Under the pieces are notes generated by a model. The model saw only the letters and a list, made by a program, of their open reading frames with translations. It made no database searches and was not told the origin of the DNA. This document shows positions 8,960 to 18,532 of a DNA stretch of 64,000 nt, piece after piece. The position numbers and the translations under genes were made by a program. Where the stretch lies: NCBI RefSeq assembly GCF_010384365.1, contig NZ_CP048397.1, forward strand, positions 2,480,001 to 2,544,000, read 5' to 3'. The stretch is from Streptomyces sp. S4.7. Its GTDB lineage: Bacteria; Actinomycetota; Actinomycetes; Streptomycetales; Streptomycetaceae. Numbering within the stretch: position 1 is the first letter of the stretch; each line of letters starts with the position of its first letter.

Positions 8960-10240
8960 TCACACCCCCGTCGTCACCTTGACCGTCCAGGCTCCCGCCC
9001 GCGTACGGTCGGCGACCTCCACCTTCGTCCCCTCCCCCGGCACCGTGAACGTCTCCCCCACCCCCAGCGGCGCGTCCGCCAGCGGCGGGTAGACCGACTG
9101 GTCCCAGCAGGCCTCGCTGTCCGGGTGGGTGTCCACCACTTCGATGGGGCCGCCGCCCGACTCCGTCTCCCCCCGCACCCGGTAGATCAGCACACCCTCG
9201 GTGCACGTGGTGGCGTCGTTGCCGGTCGAGCCGCGCGCCTCGATCGCGAGGGCCGAGTGCTCGCCCGTCCTGACCACCGCGAGCCGGGTCCCGGCGCCCG
9301 CGCCGGCCGCGGGCGCCGCGCCCAGCGGTTCCAGGGTGAGCATGCTGCTGCCGGTGGGCTTCACACAGCTCACCTGCCGCCCGCCGAGCCAGCCCAGCTT
9401 CCACTTGTGCCAGCCGAACAGGTCCGGCGACAGGCCGAACTGGCTGCCCATCACGTCCCAGTCTCCGACATGGGTGTCCCAGTCGCCCTTGCCGTCGGTG
9501 GGCCGGTGGTAGAGGTCCGGCAGGTCGAAGACGTGCCCGGTCTCGTGGGCGAGCACGTTGCGGTCCGGCGGGTGCCGCTCGAAGACGGTGACGACGCGCT
9601 TGATGTCCGTACCGTCCGCGGTCAGCGGATGATCGAAATTGACCACTTTCGTCGCGTCGGAATCCACACCGGGCGCGTCCGGGTCCGCGACCAGGTAGAC
9701 GACGTCGTACCGCGAGAAGTCGATCACCGGATCGGCGACCGCCAGCGCGTCCCGCAGATACGCCGTGCGCATCTGGGGCGCCCAGTCGCGCTTTATGACG
9801 TAGTCGGTGGACGCCCGCGGCATGTCGATCCACTGGAGCCGGGGATGCGGGTGCAGCGCGAACTTCCCGTACGAGGCCCGCTCGAAGAATCTGCTGGTCG
9901 CCGGGAAGTGGTCGGCCACCAGGTCGGCGGGCTCGATCCGGGGGGCCGCGTCCGGGAAGGACAGGAAGACCATGACCGCGTCGAGGGTCCTGGCCGGGCG
10001 CGGGTAGGAGGCGTTCCACGTGTCGAGGCCGAGCGAGTGGTGCGCGGTGGTACGCGGGAGGGCACAGGGTCCTGCGGGGTCGGCGACGGCGGGGCCTGCC
10101 ACCAGTGAGGTGGCGGCGACCGCGACGAGGGAGGTGAAGGCCGCGGCCGTACTGCGCAGGCGCGGCCGGTCCACTCCCCCGGGTGTCAGGCGACGCTCCA
10201 CGTGGACCTCCGGCTGCGGAATGCGGGACAGCTCACCCAC
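8960..10240 (-). CDS. secreted M6-family (InhA-like) metalloprotease
   Basis: Exported zinc endopeptidase. The GTG at 10240 is chosen because AGGACGG stands just upstream; an in-frame start 87 bases earlier would add a stretch unlike a signal peptide. The N-terminus has a Sec-type signal (FTSLVAVAATSLVAG, cleavage near PAVADP). The M6 zinc motif is HETGHVFDLPDLYH, with the downstream segment GDWDVMG where families of this clan place a turn methionine. About 425 residues, shorter than full immune inhibitor A proteins, with no obvious C-terminal binding domain beyond a beta-rich tail. Probably degrades extracellular protein. Confidence 0.85.
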   Translation of the reverse strand: MGELSRIPQPEVHVERRLTPGGVDRPRLRSTAAAFTSLVAVAATSLVAGPAVADPAGPCALPRTTAHHSLGLDTWNASYPRPARTLDAVMVFLSFPDAAPRIEPADLVADHFPATSRFFERASYGKFALHPHPRLQWIDMPRASTDYVIKRDWAPQMRTAYLRDALAVADPVIDFSRYDVVYLVADPDAPGVDSDATKVVNFDHPLTADGTDIKRVVTVFERHPPDRNVLAHETGHVFDLPDLYHRPTDGKGDWDTHVGDWDVMGSQFGLSPDLFGWHKWKLGWLGGRQVSCVKPTGSSMLTLEPLGAAPAAGAGAGTRLAVVRTGEHSALAIEARGSTGNDATTCTEGVLIYRVRGETESGGGPIEVVDTHPDSEACWDQSVYPPLADAPLGVGETFTVPGEGTKVEVADRTRAGAWTVKVTTGV

Positions 10241-10528
10241 TTTCCGTCCTTTTACTGCGGTACGCCCTGTTCCGCTGGCCCAGTTGGGTGAGCGGACCGA
10301 CACCCCCGGCGGATCACGGAAAGTCACAATCGATCAGGTCGACGACAGGTCGGGCCACAGGCGCGCAGAAACGATCGTCCGCCGATCGGCGTCGACCTCG
10401 CGCGCCCCGGTTCACCGTCGGAGAGCTGGAACGGCCGACCGGCCAGCCTCTATGATCGGCAGACTTTCCTGCGCCGATCATCGCGAATCACACCCCTGTA
10501 CGACACCACTGCACTGCGGGAGCGAGCC

Positions 10529-12421
10529 GTGAGCGGAACCTCCGAAAGGCCCCAGCCCGCGGCAGTCGCGGCGCCCCACTCCGCCGCACCGTCGGTCACG
10601 GAGTGTCATGCTCTGGCCGTACAGGACGACCGGGGTCGTACGCGGGGCGAACGGCACCCCTCCACGCTCCCCGCCCCCGAGACGCGCGACCACGAAGAGC
10701 ACAAGGAGCACGGCGACTACCGGGCGGCCTTCAACGCGGCCCAGCTCCCCATGGCCGTCGTGGACCGGCGGGGAACCGTCGTCACCGTCAACGACGCCCT
10801 CGCCGAACTGATCGGCACCGAGCGCGACTCGCTGCACGAGCGCGCCGCCGCCGACCTGGTCGACCTCGCCTCCGACGACCGGACCTGGCACGCGTACCAG
10901 GAGGTGCTGCGCGGCCGTCGCTCCCGCTTCCGCTGCACCCGCCGCCTCAAACACCCCGACGGCCGCGCGCTCTGGGCGGAGGTCACCGTCACGCCCCTGC
11001 CCGACGGCGGCAGCGTCCTGCTCTCCCTCACCGACATCAGCGAGCGGCGCGAGCTCCAGGCCAGGCTGCGCCATCTCCAGATGCACGACCCGGTGACCCG
11101 GCTGCCCAACCGCACGCTGTTCTTCGAGCGGCTCTCCACCGCGCTCGAATCGTCGTACGACCATGGCAGAACGGGGCGGATCGGTCTCTGCTACCTGGAT
11201 CTCGACGGCTTCAAGGCCGTCAACGACACGCTCGGACACCGTGTCGGCGACCGGCTGCTCGCCGCCGTCGGGGCCCGGCTGACCGAGTGCGCCGACAACG
11301 ACGGCCACAGCCGCGGCGGCCATCACCTCGTCGCGCGCCTCGGCGGCGACGAGTTCGCGATCCTGGTCGAGGACTCGGCCGGTACGGAACAGCTCGCCGA
11401 TCTCGCCCGCGCCGTGCTCGCCGCCCTCCAGCTCCCGTTCGACCTCGCCGGGCAGCGGCTCTCCGTCTCGGCGTCCATCGGCGTCGTCGAACGGTCCGCC
11501 GAGGGCACCACCCCCACCGGCCTGATGCAGGTCGCCGACACGACGCTCTACTGGGCGAAGGCGGACGGCAAGGCCCGCTGGACCCTCTTCGACCCGGAGC
11601 GCAACGCCCACCGGATGACCCGCCAGGCGCTGTCGTCCACGCTGCGGCCGGCCGTCGAGCGCGACGAGTTCGTGCTCCAGTACCAGCCGCTGGTGGGGAT
11701 GGCCGACGGAGTCGTACAGGGCGTGGAGGCGCTGGTGCGCTGGGACCACCCGCAGTTCGGCATCCTGGCGCCGAACCGCTTCATCGGCATCGCCGAGGAG
11801 GACGGCTCGATCGTCCAGCTCGGCCGCTGGGTGCTGCGTACGGCCTGTCTCCAGGCCCGTCAGTGGCAGCGCGACCACCCGGCGGACCGGCCGCTGTTCG
11901 TGAGCGTCAACGTCGCCGTACGGCAGGTCTGGGACTCCGACCTGGTGGCCGACGTGGGGGCGATCCTCGCCGAGACGGGGCTCGCGCCGCGTCTGCTGCA
12001 ACTGGAGCTGACCGAGTCCGCGGTGATGGGCTCGGCGGGCCGGCCGCTCCAGGCGCTCCAGGCGCTGAGCGACATGGGCGTGCGCATCGCCATCGACGAC
12101 TTCGGGACCGGCTACTCGAACCTCGCGTATCTCAGCAGGCTGCCCGTCTCCGTACTGAAGCTGGACGGCTCCTTCGTCCGGGGCTTCCGTTACGACGAGG
12201 GCGTCCACCCCAACCCGGCGGACGAGACGATCGTCGAGACGCTGGTCCACCTCGCCCACCGGCTGGGCCTGACGGTCACCGCGGAGTGCGTGGAGACGGC
12301 GGGCCAGGCCGCCCGGCTGCGCCGGATCGGCTGCGACACCGGGCAGGGCTGGCTGTACTCGCGGGCGGTGGGGCCGGAGCGGATCGCGGAGATGATCGGG
12401 GTCAGCCCGCTGAAGGTCTGA
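10529..12421 (+). CDS. PAS-GGDEF-EAL cyclic-di-GMP turnover protein
   Basis: Soluble second-messenger enzyme with a PAS sensor (about 60-170; NAAQLPMAVVDRRGTVVTVN), a diguanylate cyclase domain (about 185-350) and an EAL phosphodiesterase domain (about 365-625). Both active sites look intact: RLGGDEFAIL near residue 270, and GVEALVRW near 398 with DDFGTGYSNLAYLSRLP later. No RxxD inhibitory site precedes GGDEF, so product inhibition there seems absent. No membrane segments. In Streptomyces c-di-GMP controls BldD and thus development; PAS-GGDEF-EAL proteins are known there, but I cannot assign a specific orthologue. The start is GTG. Confidence 0.92.
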   Translation: MSGTSERPQPAAVAAPHSAAPSVTECHALAVQDDRGRTRGERHPSTLPAPETRDHEEHKEHGDYRAAFNAAQLPMAVVDRRGTVVTVNDALAELIGTERDSLHERAAADLVDLASDDRTWHAYQEVLRGRRSRFRCTRRLKHPDGRALWAEVTVTPLPDGGSVLLSLTDISERRELQARLRHLQMHDPVTRLPNRTLFFERLSTALESSYDHGRTGRIGLCYLDLDGFKAVNDTLGHRVGDRLLAAVGARLTECADNDGHSRGGHHLVARLGGDEFAILVEDSAGTEQLADLARAVLAALQLPFDLAGQRLSVSASIGVVERSAEGTTPTGLMQVADTTLYWAKADGKARWTLFDPERNAHRMTRQALSSTLRPAVERDEFVLQYQPLVGMADGVVQGVEALVRWDHPQFGILAPNRFIGIAEEDGSIVQLGRWVLRTACLQARQWQRDHPADRPLFVSVNVAVRQVWDSDLVADVGAILAETGLAPRLLQLELTESAVMGSAGRPLQALQALSDMGVRIAIDDFGTGYSNLAYLSRLPVSVLKLDGSFVRGFRYDEGVHPNPADETIVETLVHLAHRLGLTVTAECVETAGQAARLRRIGCDTGQGWLYSRAVGPERIAEMIGVSPLKV

Positions 12422-12427
12422 CCCCGC

Positions 12428-13495
12428 TCACCGACCGTCCGGCAGGCCGTACGCGTCGGCGATCAGGCCGTAGCTGCGCAGACGCGCGTCACCGCCGTGG
12501 GCATTGGCGGTGAGCATCAGCTCGTCGGCGCCCGTGCGCTTCTGAAGGTCGTCGAGGCCGGCGCGGACGGCGTCCGGGGTGCCGTGGACGATGTTCGTCA
12601 GCCAGCCGTCGACGAAGTCGCGCTCCTGCGGGCTGAAGCTGTACGCCTCCGCCTCCTCGGGGGTCGGGACGAGCCCGGGGCGCCCGGTGCGCAGGCGCAG
12701 CATCGACAGCGCACCGGTCAGGACCTGGCGGCGGGCCTCGTTCTCGTCCTCGGCGGCGAGAGCGGCGACGCCGATCACCGCGTACGGGGCGTCGAGCACG
12801 GCCGAGGGCCGGAAGGACTCGCGGTAGAGGTCCAGCGCGGGGATCGTGTTCTGCGCCGAGAAGTGGTGCGCGAAGGCGAACGGCAGCCCGAGCGTGGCGG
12901 CGAGCCGGGCGCTGAAGCCGGAGGAGCCGAGGAGCCAGATCGGCGGCCGGGCGGCGGGGCCCTGGACGGGGCCGGGAACCGCGTGGATCCGCGCGTACGG
13001 GTGCCCGTCCGGGAAGTCGTCGTCCAGGAAGCGGGTGAGTTCGGCGAGCTGCTGCGGGAAGTCGTCGGCGCCTTCGTTCAGCCGGTCGGTACGGCGCAGC
13101 GCGGCGGCCGTGGCCCCGTCGGTGCCGGGCGCCCGGCCGAGCCCGAGGTCGACCCGTCCGGGGGCGAGGGCCTCCAGGGTGCCGAACTGCTCGGCGATGA
13201 CGAGCGGCGCGTGGTTGGGCAGCATCACGCCGCCCGAACCGAGCCGGATGCGCTCGGTGTGGGCGGCGAGATGGGCCAGGATCACGGCGGGCGACGAGGA
13301 GGCGACACCGGGCATCGAGTGATGCTCGGCGACCCAGTGGCGGTGGTAGCCCCTGCGCTCGCCGAGCCTGGCGATCTCCACGCTGGTCCGCAGTGACTGC
13401 CGGGCGGTGCTCCCGCTGCCGACGGTGACCAGATCCAGGACGGACAGCGGCACGGGCGCGCTGCCCAGCGCCGTACCTCGAATTGCGTCAACCAC
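12428..13495 (-). CDS. LLM-class flavin-dependent oxidoreductase
   Basis: Bacterial-luciferase-like monooxygenase of the single-subunit (YhbW/MsnO8-like) group, using reduced flavin. Typical segments: [16 protein letters not shown] at the start of the barrel, [50 protein letters not shown] and [17 protein letters not shown]. Length, about 355 residues, is normal. GTG at 13495 is preferred over TTG/GTG codons up to 45 bases upstream because AGAAGGG precedes it. Converges with the c-di-GMP gene with only 6 bases between. Substrate unknown. Confidence 0.88.
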   Translation of the reverse strand: MVDAIRGTALGSAPVPLSVLDLVTVGSGSTARQSLRTSVEIARLGERRGYHRHWVAEHHSMPGVASSSPAVILAHLAAHTERIRLGSGGVMLPNHAPLVIAEQFGTLEALAPGRVDLGLGRAPGTDGATAAALRRTDRLNEGADDFPQQLAELTRFLDDDFPDGHPYARIHAVPGPVQGPAARPPIWLLGSSGFSARLAATLGLPFAFAHHFSAQNTIPALDLYRESFRPSAVLDAPYAVIGVAALAAEDENEARRQVLTGALSMLRLRTGRPGLVPTPEEAEAYSFSPQERDFVDGWLTNIVHGTPDAVRAGLDDLQKRTGADELMLTANAHGGDARLRSYGLIADAYGLPDGR

Positions 13496-13581
13496 CGGTG
13501 CGGGCCCTTCTGGTGCGGGAGTACGTACAGCCCGCACCAACGGGAGGACGGCTCCGTTTTATTCCCGGACCGGGCCGGGAA

Positions 13582-14301
13582 TCAGTCGCGGCTCGCGAAC
13601 AGCGTTCCCAGCTTGGGCGCCCACGCGTGGCGTTCCACCAGGCGCAGCCCTTCCCAGACCGTCACCTGGTTCGCGGTGAGGACCGGTTTGCCCAGGGCCG
13701 CCTCCAGCTCCGGGAGGTACGCGACGGTGTGCAGCGCCGTGTCCGGGAGCAGGACCACCTCCGCGTCCGGATGGTCGCCCTCACGGGCCAGGGCGAGTAC
13801 CTCGTCCCGGCCCCAGGTGCCGACCTCGGCCGCCGTGATGATGCCGCTGCCGCGCGTGGAGACCACCTCGATGCCCGCCGCCTTCAGGAAAGCGGCGAAG
13901 TAGCCCGCGACGTCCTCCGGATAGGTCGCGGCCACCGCGACCTTCCGGGCGCCCAGCGCCTGGACGGCGTGCGCGAAGGCGAAGGAGGTGCTGGAGGCCG
14001 GCAGTCCCGCCTCCACGGCCAGTTGCCGTGCCTGTTCGTGGGCACCGTCCCAGCCGTACACGAAGCTGCCGCTCGTGCACGCCCAGACCACGGACTCGGC
14101 CCCCGCCATCCGCAGCTCCTCGACACCGTCCGCCAGCCTCCGGGCCGAGCCCATTTCCAGGAGCGCGTCGACCCGGTGGGCGTCCTCACCGATGTCGGTG
14201 TGGACGAGGGGCAGTCTGATGTCGCTGTCGAAGAGCATCTCCAGACGGGGGTAGTCGTCCTCGGCGGAGTGGCCGGGGTAGAGAAGTCCGACGGTCGTCA
14301 T
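13582..14301 (-). CDS. Asp/Glu racemase-superfamily enzyme lacking one catalytic Cys
   Basis: Maleate isomerase / arylmalonate decarboxylase / EutA-like enzyme, 239 residues. The first active-site cysteine is present (VVWACTSGSF), but where the family has a second Cys (the paralogue beside it reads ISCTNLPTYD) this protein reads LLPDTALHTV, so that cysteine is replaced by aspartate. One-Cys members of the superfamily include arylmalonate decarboxylase, so chemistry other than two-base isomerisation or racemisation is possible. ATG at 14301 has a good ribosome site (GGAAGGGTGG) and overlaps the upstream gene by 4 bases, indicating coupling. Confidence 0.85.
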   Translation of the reverse strand: MTTVGLLYPGHSAEDDYPRLEMLFDSDIRLPLVHTDIGEDAHRVDALLEMGSARRLADGVEELRMAGAESVVWACTSGSFVYGWDGAHEQARQLAVEAGLPASSTSFAFAHAVQALGARKVAVAATYPEDVAGYFAAFLKAAGIEVVSTRGSGIITAAEVGTWGRDEVLALAREGDHPDAEVVLLPDTALHTVAYLPELEAALGKPVLTANQVTVWEGLRLVERHAWAPKLGTLFASRD

Positions 14302-15260
14302 GTCCACCCTTCCTGTTCCTCGGTCGGAGCGTCCGGCTGGGAGGGCTGCGCCCACTCGCCGGGCTGGACCGGATGGACGTCCTGCAGGTGCTGGACCGGT
14401 TCCATCCGCTCCATCTCCGCGATGCCGGGGATGTCACCGATCCCGGAGATCTCCGGGATCCGGTGGGCCTCGGGCATCTCAGGGATTTCTCCCATCCTCT
14501 CCAGCGTAGGCATGTGGCGCGCCGGGGGCGGGTTGAGCAGCAGGCCCTGGTAGGGGCCGACCGCGTGCGCGCCGATTCTGCGCAGGGCCGCCCACATCGT
14601 GACCTGGTTCGCCGAAAGCACCGGCATCCTCAGCTCGGCCTCCAACTGCGGGATCGCGTCGTACGTCGGCAGGTTCGTACAGCTGATGAACAGCGCGTCG
14701 GCCGCGCCGACGACGGCCTGCCGCGCCATGTCCACGACCGACCTGTACGGCACCTTCCAGATGTGCCGGGTCAGCCCCAGAAAGGCGCGACCCGTGACGG
14801 TTACCCCGGCCTCCGCCAGGTACTCCTCCAGCGACTCGGTGACCGACTCCGTATAGGGGGTGACCAGCGCGATCCGTTTCGCGCCCAGCTCTTCGAGCGC
14901 TTCCAGCAGCGCGCCCGAGGTGGTGAGCGAGGGCACCTCGCCCGCCCTGTTCATCGCCTCGCACATCGCCCGCTCACCGACGACACCGCCGACGAAGCTG
15001 CCCGACGTGCAGGCGTACGCGATCACCTCCGGCTCGGACGCGCCAAGGGCCATCACCGCCTCTCCGAGCGTCTCGTGCTCACTCACGAGCCTGGCAAGGT
15101 CCAGCGACACCTCGACGGGGACATAAGGGGTCCTGGTCAGGCGCAGCGAGATCTCGTCGGGCATCCAACGCCAGAGTTCACGATCAAGGGCAAAGTCGAA
15201 TGGGGCGACCACACCGACACCACGCTGCGGCTGCGGTCCACCCAGAAAGGAGACATCCAT
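14298..15260 (-). CDS. maleate isomerase / Asp-Glu racemase family protein
   Basis: A second member of the same superfamily, with both catalytic cysteines: YACTSGSFVGG and FISCTNLPTYDA. Body similar to its neighbour (SANQVTMWAALRRIGAHAVG against TANQVTVWEGLRLV). It has an extra C-terminal tail of about 70 residues, rich in Met/Pro/Glu with imperfect repeats (GEIPEMPEAHRIPEISGIG), absent from the paralogue. ATG at 15260 is used, behind AAAGGGGGCC. Likely interconverts or isomerises a dicarboxylate or its amide; exact substrate unknown. Transcribed away from the dehydrogenase gene, sharing a short divergent promoter region (15261-15390). Confidence 0.86.
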   Translation of the reverse strand: MDVSFLGGPQPQRGVGVVAPFDFALDRELWRWMPDEISLRLTRTPYVPVEVSLDLARLVSEHETLGEAVMALGASEPEVIAYACTSGSFVGGVVGERAMCEAMNRAGEVPSLTTSGALLEALEELGAKRIALVTPYTESVTESLEEYLAEAGVTVTGRAFLGLTRHIWKVPYRSVVDMARQAVVGAADALFISCTNLPTYDAIPQLEAELRMPVLSANQVTMWAALRRIGAHAVGPYQGLLLNPPPARHMPTLERMGEIPEMPEAHRIPEISGIGDIPGIAEMERMEPVQHLQDVHPVQPGEWAQPSQPDAPTEEQEGWT

Positions 15261-15390
15261 CTCACGGCCCCCTTTGGCTGTTGTTGACGACGGTAGGAGC
15301 TGAATGCGAGCGTGGTCAATGAGCACAGGAAATACGTTGCAACGAATTTTCCTGGAGGAAATTTCCGCCCCGATCCGAAGGGCTCCCCCG

Positions 15391-16341
15391 ATGACCGTAC
15401 CGACCCTTCTCGTCCTGGGTGCCGACCCGCCGCCGCGCCTCGGCCGGCTGACCGGTCGGGCGCACGTCCGGTACGCCGACGAGTCCTCGCTCGCCTCCCA
15501 ACTCCCCCTGGCTGACGTCCTGTTGGCGTGGGACTTCACATCCGACGCGATCCGGCTGGCCTGGCCGGGGGACGGGCCCCGGCCAGGCTGGGTGCACACG
15601 GCGAGCGCCGGCGTGGACCGGCTGCTCTGCCCCGAACTGATCAACTCCGAAACAATCGTCACCAACGCCCGCGGCATCTTCGAGGAACCCATTGCCGAAT
15701 ATGTGACAAGTCTTGTCCTTGCCATGGCCAAGGATCTGCCGGGAACTCTCGAACTACAGCGTCAGCGGCGCTGGCGCCACCGCGAGGGACTACGGGTGGC
15801 CGAGAGCCGGGCGACCGTCGTCGGCGCGGGCCCGATCGGCCGGGCGATCGCCGGGACCCTGCGGGCGCTCGGCGTGACGGTGGCGATCACCGGCCGCACG
15901 GCGCGCCCGGGAATCCACGGCGCCGACCAGTTGGACCGGCTGCTCACCCGCTCCGACTGGGTGATCTGCGCGGCGCCGCTCACCGAGAGCACGCGCGGCA
16001 TGTTCGACTCGCGTCTCTTCGGTCTGATGCAGCCCTCGGCGCACTTCATCAATGTGGGACGGGGCCAGCTCGTCGACGAGAAGGCGCTGGCGGACGCCGT
16101 GGCCAAGCGCTGGATCGCGGGCGCCGCCCTCGACGTCTTCGAGGCCGAGCCGCTCGATCCGGAGAGCCGGCTGTGGGACGTGCCGGGCCTGATCGTGTCG
16201 CCCCACATGAGCGGTGACACCGTCGGCTGGCGCGACCGACTGGGCGAGCAGTTCGTCGACCTTTACGACATCTGGGCGTCCGGAGACCCACTGCCTAACG
16301 TGGTGGACAAGAAACGTGGGTACGTCCCCATGCATGACTGA
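15391..16341 (+). CDS. D-2-hydroxyacid dehydrogenase
   Basis: NAD(P)-dependent oxidoreductase of the D-isomer-specific 2-hydroxyacid dehydrogenase family, 316 residues. Nucleotide-binding motif VVGAGPIGRAIAG in the Rossmann domain; catalytic Arg region in CAAPLTESTRG and NVGRGQLVDEKAL; Glu in ALDVFEAEPLD; His in IVSPHMSGD. ATG at 15391 is used; an in-frame ATG 87 bases upstream has little support. The end overlaps the amidase start by 8 bases, so the two are translated together. Presumably reduces a 2-oxoacid or oxidises a 2-hydroxyacid in the cluster's pathway. Confidence 0.9.
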   Translation: MTVPTLLVLGADPPPRLGRLTGRAHVRYADESSLASQLPLADVLLAWDFTSDAIRLAWPGDGPRPGWVHTASAGVDRLLCPELINSETIVTNARGIFEEPIAEYVTSLVLAMAKDLPGTLELQRQRRWRHREGLRVAESRATVVGAGPIGRAIAGTLRALGVTVAITGRTARPGIHGADQLDRLLTRSDWVICAAPLTESTRGMFDSRLFGLMQPSAHFINVGRGQLVDEKALADAVAKRWIAGAALDVFEAEPLDPESRLWDVPGLIVSPHMSGDTVGWRDRLGEQFVDLYDIWASGDPLPNVVDKKRGYVPMHD

Positions 16342-17743
16342 GTCCATGTTCCTCACCGATCTCACCGCACGACAGCTGCTGGCCGGCTACGAGAAGGGCG
16401 ACTTCTCGCCGGTCGACGCGGTGCGCGCCGCGCTGGAACGGATCGAGGCGGTCGAACCGCTCGTCAACGCCTTCGTCCGGGTCGACGCAGAAGAGGCGCT
16501 CGCCGCCGCGGAGGACGCCGCCGACCGGTGGCACAGAAAGGAACCGCGGGGGCGGCTCGACGGTGTCCCGGTCTCCGTGAAGGACATCTTCCTCCAGCGC
16601 GGCGGGCCGACCCTGCGCGGTTCGCGGACGGTCGACCCGGCGGGCCCGTGGACGGACGACGCGCCGGCGGTGGCGCGGCTGCGCGAGCACGGCGCGGTCC
16701 TCATCGGCAAGACGACGACGCCGGAGTTCGGCTGGAAGGGCGTGACGGACTCGCCGCTGAACGGGGTCACGCGTAACCCCTACGACCTGTCCCGGACGGC
16801 GGGCGGGTCCAGCGGCGGCAGCGCGGCGGCGGTCGCGCTCGGCGCCGGACCGCTGTCGATCGGCACCGACGGCGGCGGCTCGGTCCGGATCCCCGCGTCG
16901 TTCTGCGGCATCTTCGGGCTCAAGCCCACCTACGGGCGGATCCCGCTCTTCCCGTCCAGCCCCTTCGGCACGCTGGCGCACGCCGGTCCGATGGCGCGCG
17001 ACGCCGCCGATGCCGCGCTGCTGCTCGACGTCATCAGCGGCGCCGACTGGCGCGACTGGTCGCAGCTCGCCCCGGCACCGGGTGTCACCGCCACCCTGTC
17101 GGAGGGGGTCGCGGGGCTGCGGATCGCGTACTCGCCGTCGTTCGGCGGCCAGGTCGCGGTGCGGCCGTCCGTGGCGGCGGCCGTACGGCGCGGGGTGGAG
17201 CGGCTCGCCGAGCTGGGCGCGTACATCGAGGAGACCGACCCGGACATCCCGGACCCGGTGGAGGCGTTCCACACGCTGTGGTTCTCGGGTGCGGCGCGGG
17301 TGACGCAGCCGCTCGGCGAGGAGCAGCGCGAGCTGCTCGACCCGGGGCTCCGGGAGGTCGTGGCCGAGGGGGAGCGGGCGAGCGCGCTGGACTATCTGGC
17401 CGCCGTGGACGCGCGGATGGAGCTCGGGCGGCGGCTCGGCCGGTTCCACGAGACGTACGACCTGCTGGTGACGCCGACGCTGCCGATCGCGGCCTTCGAG
17501 GCGGGTGTGGAGACGCCGAAGGGCTCGGGGCACCGCCGCTGGACCGGCTGGACCCCGTTCACCTACCCCTTCAACCTCACGCAGCAGCCCGCGGCGACGG
17601 TGCCGTGCGGGGTGGACGAGGACGGGCTGCCGATCGGCCTCCAGCTGATCGGCGCGCGCCACGCGGACGCCCTGGTGATGCGGGCGGCCCACGCGCTGTA
17701 CGAGTCGGGCGCGGCGTCCCTCCCGGCCCCGACCGGCGCGTAG
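16334..17743 (+). CDS. amidase-signature family hydrolase
   Basis: Amide hydrolase of the GatA/AtzF/amidase-signature family, about 469 residues. The Ser-cisSer-Lys triad is in place: Lys in [12 protein letters not shown], the Gly/Ser-rich loop [14 protein letters not shown] and the nucleophile region [19 protein letters not shown]-terminal segments ([18 protein letters not shown]) are typical. It lacks the GatB/C neighbours expected of a tRNA amidotransferase, so a catabolic amidase is likely. The ATG at 16334 lies inside the stop of the dehydrogenase gene; ATG at 16346 is an alternative. Confidence 0.9.
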   Translation: MTESMFLTDLTARQLLAGYEKGDFSPVDAVRAALERIEAVEPLVNAFVRVDAEEALAAAEDAADRWHRKEPRGRLDGVPVSVKDIFLQRGGPTLRGSRTVDPAGPWTDDAPAVARLREHGAVLIGKTTTPEFGWKGVTDSPLNGVTRNPYDLSRTAGGSSGGSAAAVALGAGPLSIGTDGGGSVRIPASFCGIFGLKPTYGRIPLFPSSPFGTLAHAGPMARDAADAALLLDVISGADWRDWSQLAPAPGVTATLSEGVAGLRIAYSPSFGGQVAVRPSVAAAVRRGVERLAELGAYIEETDPDIPDPVEAFHTLWFSGAARVTQPLGEEQRELLDPGLREVVAEGERASALDYLAAVDARMELGRRLGRFHETYDLLVTPTLPIAAFEAGVETPKGSGHRRWTGWTPFTYPFNLTQQPAATVPCGVDEDGLPIGLQLIGARHADALVMRAAHALYESGAASLPAPTGA

Positions 17744-17777
17744 CCCCTGCCGGGTTCGCAGGACAGGCTGTCCTCAA

Positions 17778-17813
17778 TCGCCGGACGGGCCGCGAATGCG
17801 GCCCGTCCGGCGA
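17778..17813. terminator. bidirectional terminator between amidase and DUF3830 genes
   Basis: Perfect 16-bp inverted repeat (TCGCCGGACGGGCCGC and its complement) around a GAAT loop, placed between two convergent genes. No T-run, which is usual for Streptomyces terminators. Confidence 0.8.
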
Positions 17814-17851
17814 TGAGAACGCAGCCGGACCGGCGGCCGAGGGCGAGCCCC

Positions 17852-18352
17852 TCAGACCCGCCGGAAGTTGAGCGTCTCGCCCGTCGCGCCCGCGCGCCAG
17901 AGGTCCTGGCAGGCTTCGGCCATCTCGTCCAGGCCCTCGACCACCGAGCCCCAGACGATCCCGGGGATCCACCCCGTGTCGCCGTTGATCAGCAGGTTGT
18001 TGCGCTCGTAGAACAGCGCGAGGTCGACGACGGTACGGCGGCCCCGGTGCGCGGCCTGTTCCTCGTACCCGTACGAGGTGGTGCCGAGCACCGTGTCCGA
18101 GAAGGTGAAGTAGCACAGGTCACCCGGAATGGGGGTGACCGTCGGGTTCTCCAGCGGCGGTTCCTCGGCGGCGAACCCGGGCATCAGCGCGTAGATCTCG
18201 TTGCGCGCGTACTTGGCGTGGTAGACGTCACCGCCCAGCGGCAGCGCCTCCCACACCGCGGCGCAGGTGATCGGGGCCAGGTCATCGAGGAGCTTGGCGG
18301 TGCAGCGGACGCCGCGCTTGTCCAGGGACACTTCGATGAAGCGGTCGCTCAT
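17852..18352 (-). CDS. DUF3830 family protein
   Basis: Small soluble protein (166 residues) of the DUF3830 family, thought to have a cyclophilin-like fold. Characteristic stretches: CTAKLLDDLAPITCAAVWEA, GDVYHAKYARNEIYALMPG, IPGDLCYFTFSD and the C-terminal LIKE segment GSVVEGLDEMAEACQDLW. Members tend to sit beside amidases, racemase-family enzymes and ABC importers, as here, but no reaction is established. The gene is divergent from the transporter operon with a 180-base region between them. Confidence 0.8.
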   Translation of the reverse strand: MSDRFIEVSLDKRGVRCTAKLLDDLAPITCAAVWEALPLGGDVYHAKYARNEIYALMPGFAAEEPPLENPTVTPIPGDLCYFTFSDTVLGTTSYGYEEQAAHRGRRTVVDLALFYERNNLLINGDTGWIPGIVWGSVVEGLDEMAEACQDLWRAGATGETLNFRRV

Positions 18353-18532
18353 AAGTCTTCGCGCCCTTCCGGTCGGTTCGTAAGCCTGTGTCCGGCCATG
18401 AATACCCGCCCCCGCCGCACGAATGCGGGGCCGAAGGGCCTCGTCTCTCGTATGTGACGCGTGGACAACGATAGGCATATCGGTCCGAAAATAATCCGCA
18501 TACCCTCTGTCGTTTCGGGTAGCCGCGCGCCT

